From assembly GCA_022600255.1 (NCBI GenBank), contig JAHZKU010000115.1, positions 1 through 5,027 on the forward strand: a DNA stretch of 5,027 bases, given 5' to 3'. This document shows positions 1-5,027 of this stretch, one piece after another (within the stretch, counting starts at the first letter, position 1; every line of letters begins with the position of its first letter). Below the pieces are notes generated by a model. It was not told the origin of the DNA. It ran no database searches and saw nothing but the letters and a program-made list of their open reading frames with translations. A program made the translations under genes and the position numbers. Source of the DNA: Actinomycetes bacterium. Its GTDB lineage: Bacteria > Actinomycetota > Actinomycetes > S36-B12 > GCA-2699445.

Positions 1-1
1 G

Positions 2-235
2 GGTGGGTGTGGGCGTTGGCGTTGGTGTTGGTGTTGGGGTGGGCGTCGGGGTGGGAGTGGGCGTTGGGGTGGGAGTGGGCGTTGGGGTGGGAGTGGGCGT
101 TGGGGTGGGTGTGGTCGTTGGTGTGGGGGTGGGTGTGAGCGTTGGGGTGGGTGTGGTCGTTGGTGTGGGCGTTGGGGTGGGTGTGGTCGTTGGTGTTGGT
201 GTTGGTGTTGGTGTTGGGGTGGGCGTCGCGGTCGG
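2..235 (-). repeat. Hexamer-based tandem repeat encoding a Pro-Thr linker
   Basis: On the minus strand this is almost pure alternating Pro and Thr codons, 78 residues to the window edge, broken only by Ala, Leu and a few TTT steps. On the plus strand it is G-rich. Higher-order units are visible: an 18-base unit GGGGTGGGAGTGGGCGTT occurs in three perfect head-to-tail copies at 48-101. A 30-base unit starts at 139 and again at 169, the second copy differing at its last bases. Such linkers usually join a catalytic domain to a binding module in secreted enzymes and may be O-glycosylated. Because units are multiples of six bases, copy-number change would keep the frame. Confidence 0.9.
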
Positions 236-1534
236 CGCCAGCGGATCTGGGCCGATGACCACCGTTGCCGATGCAGCGTCTTGGCCGGTAACTGTCAGGG
301 TGGGGCCGTTGGGCAGTTGGATCGCTTGGCCAATAGGAAGCCCCAAGTGGCTGACCGTCTGCCCCGATTCCATTGGCAGTTGCATCAGGTAGTTCTGCCC
401 AACCGCACAACCATAGGGGCCGGAGTTACTCTGCAGGCACTCGTATTGCACATGCACGCCGACCCAGTTGCGATTACCCAGATAGCTCGTTTCGCTGAGA
501 TACCGACTTGGCGGGTCGTAGGCGCGGGCGTAGGCCCGGTCCGGTTGGTAGCTGATGACGTATTGGCCGCGAGTATTCCGCGAGTCCGGGATCGTCACAA
601 CCGCATCCGTGTCCCTAGAGTCCACAGCGGGTATTGCGTAGGTCTGGTCGTACTGACCAGGTGTCGCGGTCAGGAGGCCGAGCCTTTTGAGACCGACGGG
701 GCCGATTCGCCAGTTGATCTGTTCCAGCGACTGTCCCATCACAGACAGGATGTGGCCGTATTCGCTGATATCAGAATCAAGTGGATGGGTTGGTGTTGCC
801 AGCGTTGAGTTTTCCGTCGGGCTTTCCGCAGTGCTGTCATGGCGCAAGCCGAGGTTGTGACCCACCTCGTGCGCAAAGATCATGCGGTCCTGCGGAGACT
901 GCCACCAATAGTCGTTCTGATTTTCTTGCGACCAAACGCCGTTCATATGAATCCCGCTGGCCCCAATCCAAGCCTGGCCAGCATAGCTGCAGTCCGCGAT
1001 ATCAGGGGTCACGTAGACCTCGATCAGATCGTCGGCGGCCGCACCTGGCTGCAAGACGCCGAGCTGGGAGTCTGCGTAGGATTGCACGCCGCTCAACGAT
1101 GGGCAACTCTCTGCAGCCACGGTCATGCTGGGGACAGCATGGCTAGCAGCAAGCGCAAAGGTGAGCGCGCCAGCGGTCTGCTGCTGATATCGGGTGTTGA
1201 GTTCAGCGACCATGTCCGTGTTGGCTTGGGGTGTCACAGGGGATGGCGCGCCGTTGACAGGCACCGCGACAACGGCCACGTCGTAGCGGTATGGCTCATC
1301 AGCGAACGTGCCGATGTCACCGTTCCCCGACTTCGGCACGGCCAAGGGCTCCATGCCTGCTGGGGGGTCCAAGTGATCGACTGCAGACGTATCCGGGGTC
1401 GCGTCGATCCCGTCTGATTCCGGTGGTCCCTCAGCGCGGGAGGCAGCAAGTGGGGTAAGAAAGGTGGCCAGCAGGGCAATCACCAGACCTGCGGCGATAG
1501 CCACCCGATTGCCCGATTCCGAAGCCGCCCGCAC
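2..1534 (-). CDS. Secreted zinc metalloprotease, gametolysin (peptidase M11)-like, with Pro-Thr linker; C-terminus cut by window edge
   Basis: The frame is open for 511 codons from a GTG at 1534-1532 to the left edge, with a TAG at 1546-1544 bounding it upstream. Residues about 11-31 form a hydrophobic signal-peptide core (AIAAGLVIALLATFL) followed by small residues, so export is expected. The metzincin zinc site HEVGHNLGLRH is at residues 222-232 (871-839), with the catalytic Glu at 223. A Met-turn, EYGHILSVMGQ, follows with its Met at residue 266 (739-737). The spacing and the EYG..S.MG form fit peptidase M11 better than M12B, but the family call is inference. Cys144/Cys182 and Cys366/Cys376 could form disulfides. 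Residues about 290-430 look beta-rich and include GQYVISYQPD and VGVHVQYEC. From residue 434 an alternating Pro-Thr linker runs to the edge, so a further module, perhaps substrate-binding, should lie beyond. There is no clear Shine-Dalgarno; a second GTG at 1504-1502 is an alternative start. The substrate is unknown. Confidence 0.85.
   Translation of the reverse strand, partial: MRAASESGNRVAIAAGLVIALLATFLTPLAASRAEGPPESDGIDATPDTSAVDHLDPPAGMEPLAVPKSGNGDIGTFADEPYRYDVAVVAVPVNGAPSPVTPQANTDMVAELNTRYQQQTAGALTFALAASHAVPSMTVAAESCPSLSGVQSYADSQLGVLQPGAAADDLIEVYVTPDIADCSYAGQAWIGASGIHMNGVWSQENQNDYWWQSPQDRMIFAHEVGHNLGLRHDSTAESPTENSTLATPTHPLDSDISEYGHILSVMGQSLEQINWRIGPVGLKRLGLLTATPGQYDQTYAIPAVDSRDTDAVVTIPDSRNTRGQYVISYQPDRAYARAYDPPSRYLSETSYLGNRNWVGVHVQYECLQSNSGPYGCAVGQNYLMQLPMESGQTVSHLGLPIGQAIQLPNGPTLTVTGQDAASATVVIGPDPLAPTATPTPTPTPTPTPTTTPTPTPTPTTTPTPTLTPTPTPTTTPTPTPTPTPTPTPTPTPTPTPTPTPTPTPTPTPTPT
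839..871 (-). other. Metzincin zinc-binding motif HEVGHNLGLRH
   Basis: Reading the minus strand from 871 to 839 gives the full HExxHxxGxxH signature. By family knowledge the three His bind catalytic zinc, Glu is the general base and Gly allows the turn. The matching Met-turn (SVMG) is encoded at 745-734, 34 residues after the last His. This motif settles that the minus strand, not the overlapping plus-strand frames, is coding here. Confidence 0.93.
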
Positions 1535-1672
1535 TTGATCAGCCTAGTTGCGCCTCGAGGGTAATCGCCGGTGCGCACACCCGATTGGGTGACACCCGCG
1601 CAGCGGTACTCTCGCCGTCGCGGGGTTCGGATTGCTCCGAGGCTTGGGTTGTCCGCGGGGCTCCAATCATGG
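1535..1672. other. 138-base non-coding gap between the COQ4-like and metalloprotease genes
   Basis: No gene with credible features lies here. It holds a hairpin at 1627-1640 (UCGGA-GCAA-UCCGA read on the minus strand, a GNRA-type loop) and two mutually exclusive small stems around 1578-1597 (CACCC/GGGTG and GGGT/ACCC). None is followed by a run of U in either direction, so I do not call an intrinsic terminator. The gap is long enough for the protease gene to have its own promoter. Confidence 0.5.
1541..1546 (-). promoter_or_regulatory. Possible -10 box for the metalloprotease gene (leaderless start)
   Basis: TAGGCT on the minus strand fits the actinobacterial TAnnnT -10 pattern and sits six bases (GATCAA) before the GTG at 1534. 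Transcription would then start at or next to the start codon, giving a leaderless mRNA, which agrees with the lack of a Shine-Dalgarno sequence. No convincing -35 element is seen about 17 bases further upstream. A six-base match is weak evidence. Confidence 0.3.
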
Positions 1673-2704
1673 TCAGGAGCGGACTCGACCTCGCTCAACC
1701 GGATTGGGATCTGATACGACCTCGCCGGCTAGCAGGGCTTCCTCTTGAGCCGCTGCGGGTGTCGCTGAAGGAATTGCTGGCACTCCCAGAGTCTGCCTGG
1801 CCTCGGTGAGGTTCTGCTCCATGATCGGCCACCAGTCCCAATTCAGGTATAGATCGGTGGAGGTCGCGGCCCCCCGTTCGATCGCGGAGAAGTAAGATTC
1901 CGGTTCGAAGTTGCCCTGACCAGTGGTGATTCCCTTGTCGATTGTCATGCCCACCTGCCACTGGAACAGGCCAAACATCAACCCAGACACCGGATGCAAG
2001 CTCTGGAACCCAGATTGAGCGGCCGTCACCAGTAGTTCGCCAGCCAGCGCAGTGCTGTATCCAAATAAGACGTGCGCCATGTCGTGGGGCACGATGAACC
2101 GCTCGGGGAGTCCGTGGCGTTCGCCGGGCAGCGGAAATCCGTTACGGTCGTAATGTAGCCAGAAGGCGCGCCCGACCGTGCCGTCGGGGAGTTTCTCGAG
2201 GGATTCGTACTTTCCGGCCACGTTCGCGTCGGTGTCCCACCCGAAGCCATCAGAGATCATCTCGCGGGTGAATGCCAGCGTTCCTTCCTGGGTGCGACCA
2301 TACGCATCCTTGCGCAAGATGTCGTATCGCATCCGCATCAGGTGATGGCGGCCTGCTAAATCCAGGTCGGTCACGAAATCCGCCTCAACGTGCAGATCCT
2401 CGGCCAGATTGGCTACGGCTGAGAAGGTGCTTTGCTGATACGTGCCGCTCAAGAAGGGCAGGATGCTGGCCAGCCGCACGCACAACTCTCGGGCTGCTGC
2501 GGAGCCAAGTGTGGTTGGCGTGGAGTCCAGCGGAGGCACGGGCGACTGCCCAGCCAGTACATGGCTGTTGATTGCAGCTATGGTGCTGGCGAGGGCTGGT
2601 TGGGGAACCGCCACCTGGTTGCCGAGGTTGTTCAGGGTCGCCAGGATTGCCGTTGCCTCGCCAGGCGTTAGCTCGGCCCGCCACGGCGATCGTTCCTTGG
2701 TCAT
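1673..2704 (-). CDS. COQ4-like protein with HDxxH-x11-E metal-binding motif
   Basis: A 343-residue protein from ATG at 2704 to TGA at 1675-1673. Residues 207-223 read HDMAHVLFGYSTALAGE, matching the HDxxH-x11-E motif of the COQ4 family (His207, Asp208, His211, Glu223). It is preceded by LGRAFWLHYDRN-like and LPERFIVPHD-type sequence, as in COQ4. COQ4 proteins act in ubiquinone synthesis, where they bind a metal and are linked to C1 oxidative decarboxylation of the ring precursor. At 343 residues it is longer than typical COQ4; the extra is a mostly helical N-terminal region (about 1-150) and an Ala/Glu-rich tail (about 311-343). There is no signal peptide or clear membrane segment, so it is probably cytosolic. 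The gene starts 18 bases after the phospholipase stop, implying co-transcription. No strong Shine-Dalgarno precedes it. The fold assignment is fairly secure; the reaction is unknown. Confidence 0.85.
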   Translation of the reverse strand: MTKERSPWRAELTPGEATAILATLNNLGNQVAVPQPALASTIAAINSHVLAGQSPVPPLDSTPTTLGSAAARELCVRLASILPFLSGTYQQSTFSAVANLAEDLHVEADFVTDLDLAGRHHLMRMRYDILRKDAYGRTQEGTLAFTREMISDGFGWDTDANVAGKYESLEKLPDGTVGRAFWLHYDRNGFPLPGERHGLPERFIVPHDMAHVLFGYSTALAGELLVTAAQSGFQSLHPVSGLMFGLFQWQVGMTIDKGITTGQGNFEPESYFSAIERGAATSTDLYLNWDWWPIMEQNLTEARQTLGVPAIPSATPAAAQEEALLAGEVVSDPNPVERGRVRS

Positions 2705-2722
2705 GTTCGGTCGCCCGCGCCG

Positions 2723-4219
2723 CTATTCAGCAGCGATCTTCCAGTTCGCCCGCATCGCTGCATCGGGCACGCTGGGGTTGGTCTTGTTAGCGAAGTCCAG
2801 CATCACGATGTTTACCGGCAGGTTGTCCTTAAAGCGCCAGTCGGTGACGACATCGGCAATACCGTTGTTGACCGGTTTTGCGTAGGCCTTCAATGAGCAT
2901 CCGGACGTCGGGTTAAAAATGCACTGCGCCTGGGTTCCGGCTTGGATCGAAAGTTGCAGTTGGCTCACGTACAGCTGGCACCATTGCCCTTGCCCATCCA
3001 AGCACGGGTCTTGGCCGGCTTGTTTGGCCTCTCGTTGCTGCAGCCAGCCCTCGTTGTCCAGCAGGCTGACTTGTGGATCTTCGGTGTTGGGCCACAGTGA
3101 AATGAGCGCCGCATCGCGGGATCGATAACAGGGCCGATCCGGCATCACGCCATCGGGAAACAACACGAGCAGGTTGCGTTGTGCGCGCCACGCTCGTTTG
3201 ATCGGAACCCCGGTACCGAGCTTGTTATCGGCAGTGGAGATCTTGTTGCTGGACCACGCCGCACTGCAAATACTGTCGTTCTTGCCTGGCGCATACTTAC
3301 GCAAGAGGCGGTCAAAGGCGTTGATGTAGTAGTCCTGCACGAAGCTGTCGCCAGTCAGGTCGGTGTGTTGAAAGTCCAAGATCACTTGTTCGCGGGGGTG
3401 ATCACGCGCGAACCGTTGCACCTGTTCGAGACCCTTGGTGAGCTTCTGGGAAACCACGTTGTGGTGGAGCACGAGCGGTACGCTCGTCGGATCCGTCGCC
3501 GGTGGGATCGGGGCCCCGGAGTCTGGCAACTGCTTGGCCTCGGGCACGCCGACGCGCAGATCCAAGTATCGATTGCCTGCGGTGAGCTGCTTGCCCAAGT
3601 TCTTGCCTTGTGCACGCGCCAGTTTGGCGACTGCACAAGCGTTGGCATCAACGAGGGGCTGCAGATTGGCCGCGGCCGAAATGAGCTTGGTGGGACACGG
3701 CGCCTTAACATCAATCTTCGAACTGCCCGAGTCATGTGATCCGGGAATCAGCATCTCGGACAACGTGGTCTTGGGTGCAGACCGGTATACGACGTCCATC
3801 CAATCGGCCACCGGGCAAGCCAGTCCGTCCCAGCCTTGATCCTGGTAGAGCCGCCAAGAGACCAGATTCTGCTGGGACTTCGTCGCCTTGGCCGCGTTCT
3901 TGGCGTAGTAGCGACCGCCGTAGTTGCGCCATTGCTTGCTCGTGAGCCCGTAAGACCCGTAGTGACCGCTGCCGTTGTCTCGGTTGTAGCGATTTCCGGA
4001 CTGGCAGCGCCGAATCTCCTTAGTGGCCTCCTGCTTGGCCCACTTCTTCGCCTTGCGCTTTTCGGTGGCTGTGTTGTTGTCCTGGGCAGAGACTTGCGGA
4101 TCATCGGACGGTTCGGCTGCACCGGCTGTGCCTGGCACGAACCCGATAGCGATCAACAAAGCGGCCACGGCCGCTACTGCGAACCCGGGTGTGGCCCGAC
4201 GACTGGCGCGGATTGACAT
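2723..4219 (-). CDS. Secreted Rpf-like domain / PI-PLC X-domain phosphodiesterase fusion protein
   Basis: A 498-residue protein. The ATG at 4219 is chosen over an upstream in-frame start at 4330 because it follows GGAGGT by four bases and begins a classic signal peptide (MSIRASRRATPG, then a hydrophobic stretch to about residue 30, then AGAAEP). After a charged Lys/Glu-rich helix (52-70), residues 71-136 form an Rpf-like transglycosylase domain: RCQSGNRYN, GHYGSYGLTSKQW, YGGRYYAKNA and QGWDGLAC, with the Cys72/Cys135 pair kept. The catalytic Glu of Rpf (CESG) is Gln73 here. Residues about 150-498 match PI-PLC: LIPGSHDSG (His162, Asp163), RYLDLRVG (Asp220, Arg222), LVLHHN (His252/253) and IVMLDFAN (Asp475), equivalent by motif to His32, Asp33, Asp67, Arg69, His82 and Asp274 of the Bacillus enzyme. 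Ten Cys suit an exported, disulfide-bonded protein. It should cleave a phosphoinositide-type lipid by phosphotransfer, probably without metal; the real substrate is unknown. Confidence 0.9.
   Translation of the reverse strand: MSIRASRRATPGFAVAAVAALLIAIGFVPGTAGAAEPSDDPQVSAQDNNTATEKRKAKKWAKQEATKEIRRCQSGNRYNRDNGSGHYGSYGLTSKQWRNYGGRYYAKNAAKATKSQQNLVSWRLYQDQGWDGLACPVADWMDVVYRSAPKTTLSEMLIPGSHDSGSSKIDVKAPCPTKLISAAANLQPLVDANACAVAKLARAQGKNLGKQLTAGNRYLDLRVGVPEAKQLPDSGAPIPPATDPTSVPLVLHHNVVSQKLTKGLEQVQRFARDHPREQVILDFQHTDLTGDSFVQDYYINAFDRLLRKYAPGKNDSICSAAWSSNKISTADNKLGTGVPIKRAWRAQRNLLVLFPDGVMPDRPCYRSRDAALISLWPNTEDPQVSLLDNEGWLQQREAKQAGQDPCLDGQGQWCQLYVSQLQLSIQAGTQAQCIFNPTSGCSLKAYAKPVNNGIADVVTDWRFKDNLPVNIVMLDFANKTNPSVPDAAMRANWKIAAE
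3812..4009 (-). other. Rpf-like (transglycosylase-type) domain with catalytic Glu replaced by Gln
   Basis: This part encodes residues 71-136 of the fusion protein. It follows the Rpf pattern Cys-Glu-Ser-Gly-x-x-(W/Y), then GYYGGLQF-like, W, YGG, A..A, QQ, QGW and a closing Cys, but the second position is Gln (codon CAG at 4003-4001). In Rpf proteins that Glu is the catalytic residue for cleaving peptidoglycan. The domain may therefore bind cell-wall glycan without cutting it. The loss of activity is inferred. Confidence 0.75.
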
Positions 4220-4223
4220 GGGC

Positions 4224-4229
4224 ACCTCC
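4224..4229 (-). promoter_or_regulatory. Shine-Dalgarno sequence of the PI-PLC fusion gene
   Basis: GGAGGT on the minus strand lies four bases (GCCC) before the ATG at 4219. It is the strongest ribosome binding site in the window and decides the start, ruling against a 37-residue N-terminal extension. Confidence 0.8.
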
Positions 4230-4236
4230 GATGTTG

Positions 4237-4242
4237 ACCCTA
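4237..4242 (-). promoter_or_regulatory. Possible -10 box for the PI-PLC / COQ4-like transcript
   Basis: TAGGGT on the minus strand fits TAnnnT and lies seven bases before the GGAGGT ribosome site, which would give a very short leader that still contains it. No good -35 is seen about 17 bases upstream, so this is tentative. Confidence 0.25.
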
Positions 4243-4329
4243 GACGCACGCGTGGCCGGAGGGGATACCACTGGCCCCGATCAGGTGAATTGTCGCGATA
4301 GCGGGCAGTCGCGGCGTCACGGCGTGCCA

Positions 4330-4343
4330 ATGACGGACGTCAT
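4330..4343. promoter_or_regulatory. Perfect palindrome ATGACG-GA-CGTCAT, possible operator
   Basis: A 6+6 perfect inverted repeat with a two-base centre lies in the gap upstream of the PI-PLC gene, about 110 bases before its start codon. The tight spacing suits a dimeric regulator better than an RNA hairpin. The regulator is unknown and chance is possible. Confidence 0.35.
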
Positions 4344-4412
4344 CAGCAGCACTGCGGTGCCTCAACAAGGGTGGTGCCGGTCGTTGGGCGAAATCTGGAA
4401 ATAGATCCCGGC

Positions 4413-5027
4413 CTAGGGCGCGTCCGGGTATTCACTTGGTGCCGCGTACCAGCCGTTCGGCCAGGTCTCGGCTTCCCAGACGTCGGCTGGGTCATTGAAT
4501 GGGGTGATCTCGACCCGGTCAATCTCCAACACGGTTGCGTCAAAGTTGGGATCACCCGCCCAGCCCACGCGTGGCTCGCGCTCACCGTCGATCCGTTCGG
4601 TGAATCCTGATGCCGGGAACCAAAGGCCGATCCAGAACCGTGCGCCGCGGTAGGGGATGTTGTCTTGCCCGTAGCTTGAACCTTCGTGGCGGTAGACCTC
4701 TTCACCGTCTAAGGTCCAGATCACGCGACCGGCTTGGGTGTCGCTGCCCGAATGCCATTCAATTCCGAAGTCGTGAAACTTCCCGTCAGCCACACTCTGG
4801 CCAAAATCGACTCGACCCGGATGGTGGGCGCCTTCGCCGCCGAACTTGCCACCCCAAGTGTTGGCCCGGCCGTTTTGGTAGCTGATGGGGTCGTGCATGG
4901 TGCCGTTGGACAGATCAGTCGGGAACTCCCAATCGATCTCGGTGTTGCGGATTCGGTTGGGTTCGTCCCAATACCCCGGTTCGCTGGGGAATTTCTCGAT
5001 GTAGTGGAAGGACCAGAACGCGGAGAC
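4413..5027 (-). CDS. GH16-like glycoside hydrolase (beta-glucanase type), N-terminus cut by window edge
   Basis: The frame is open from the right edge to TAG at 4415-4413, giving 204 residues of the C-terminal part; the ATG at 4898 is internal, not the start. Fragment residues 30-34 (4940-4926) read EIDWE in the context TEIDWEFPT, the GH16 catalytic motif ExDxE with nucleophile Glu, assisting Asp and acid/base Glu. This form without the extra residue resembles lichenases and xyloglucan endotransglycosylases (DEID-x-EF) rather than laminarinases (ExDxxE). Further GH16 signs are KFHDFGIEWHSG, the strand VIWTLDGEEVYRHEG, and RFWIGLWFPASGF near the end. The closing strand VLEIDRVEITPF completes the beta-sandwich, and only about 25 residues follow, so no C-terminal binding module is attached. 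It probably acts outside the cell on a beta-glucan-like polysaccharide. The signal peptide would lie beyond the window, and the exact substrate cannot be told. Confidence 0.85.
   Translation of the reverse strand, partial: VSAFWSFHYIEKFPSEPGYWDEPNRIRNTEIDWEFPTDLSNGTMHDPISYQNGRANTWGGKFGGEGAHHPGRVDFGQSVADGKFHDFGIEWHSGSDTQAGRVIWTLDGEEVYRHEGSSYGQDNIPYRGARFWIGLWFPASGFTERIDGEREPRVGWAGDPNFDATVLEIDRVEITPFNDPADVWEAETWPNGWYAAPSEYPDAP
4926..4940 (-). other. GH16 catalytic motif EIDWE
   Basis: Minus-strand codons from 4940 to 4926 give Glu-Ile-Asp-Trp-Glu. By family knowledge the first Glu is the nucleophile and the last the acid/base in a retaining mechanism. The motif falls upstream of the first internal ATG, which shows that the gene continues past the right edge. 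Confidence 0.85.

Larger units (their letters stand above)
4220..4412. other. 193-base non-coding gap between the GH16-like and PI-PLC genes
   Basis: This gap holds the ribosome site, the possible -10 box and the palindrome listed separately, plus a small stem GCAC-TGCG-GTGC at about 4349-4360. No stem followed by a U-run is visible after the GH16-like stop, so a rho-independent terminator is not supported. The length argues that the PI-PLC gene starts a new transcript. Confidence 0.5.

Noticed and set aside
2..235. CRISPR array or mobile-element terminal repeats
   Set aside because: The repeat has hexamer periodicity with no unique spacers and is in frame with a secreted enzyme; it is a coding linker.
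3..392. Plus-strand frame encoding a long Val-Gly repeat
   Set aside because: It is the antisense of the Pro-Thr linker. The minus-strand frame continues into a protease with intact catalytic motifs, so the Val-Gly protein is a shadow.
281..1417. Long plus-strand frames (281-808 and 839-1417)
   Set aside because: They lie antisense to the metalloprotease, overlap each other, and show no recognisable domains. The HExxHxxGxxH motif and Met-turn are on the minus strand.
1585..1809. Small plus-strand gene bridging the gap at 1535-1672
   Set aside because: It has a TTG start without a ribosome site, overlaps the 3' end of the COQ4-like gene antisense, and shows no recognisable features.
3179..3739. 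Plus-strand frame of 186 codons
   Set aside because: It is antisense to the PI-PLC domain, whose catalytic motifs are clear; no domain is recognisable in the plus-strand product.
4220..4330. N-terminal extension of the PI-PLC fusion gene by 37 residues
   Set aside because: The extension is Arg-rich and would bury the signal peptide, while the ATG at 4219 has a strong GGAGGT site.
4896..4898. ATG at 4898 as the start of the GH16-like gene
   Set aside because: The open frame continues to the window edge and the catalytic EIDWE motif lies upstream of this ATG.

Overview
The window comes from a high-GC genome and all four recognisable genes lie on the minus strand, so the reading order is right to left. 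An actinobacterium is the best guess. The reasons are the Rpf-like domain fused into one gene, the GC-rich codon use, the long Pro-Thr linker of a type common in secreted actinobacterial enzymes, and the GTG start. The species cannot be told from this sequence.

Layout in order of transcription. (1) 5027-4413 is the 3' part of a GH16-like glycoside hydrolase with the catalytic motif EIDWE; its N-terminus lies beyond the right edge. (2) 4412-4220 is a non-coding gap with a perfect 6+6 palindrome, a possible -10 box and a strong Shine-Dalgarno sequence. (3) 4219-2723 encodes a secreted two-domain protein: a signal peptide, a resuscitation-promoting-factor (Rpf)-like transglycosylase domain whose catalytic Glu is replaced by Gln, and a PI-PLC-X-type phosphodiesterase domain with a complete set of expected catalytic residues. 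(4) 2704-1673, only 18 bases later and in the same frame, encodes a cytoplasmic protein with the COQ4-type motif HDxxH-x11-E. (5) 1672-1535 is a gap with small hairpins and a possible leaderless promoter. (6) 1534-2 is a secreted zinc metalloprotease of gametolysin (M11)-like type with HEVGHNLGLRH and a Met-turn. It ends in the window with a 78-residue Pro-Thr linker and runs off the left edge, so its C-terminal module is not visible. This gene has no plus-strand rival; the long plus-strand reading frames over it are shadows.

Taken together, three of the four genes encode extracellular hydrolases against different polymers or lipids (beta-glucan-type polysaccharide, phosphoinositide-type lipid, protein). 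The fourth is a probable cytosolic COQ4-like protein tightly linked to the phospholipase gene. The most unusual items are the fusion of a catalytically altered Rpf-like domain to a PI-PLC domain, and the COQ4-like gene in a lineage that normally makes menaquinone rather than ubiquinone. I see no RNA genes, insertion sequences, CRISPR arrays or phage genes.
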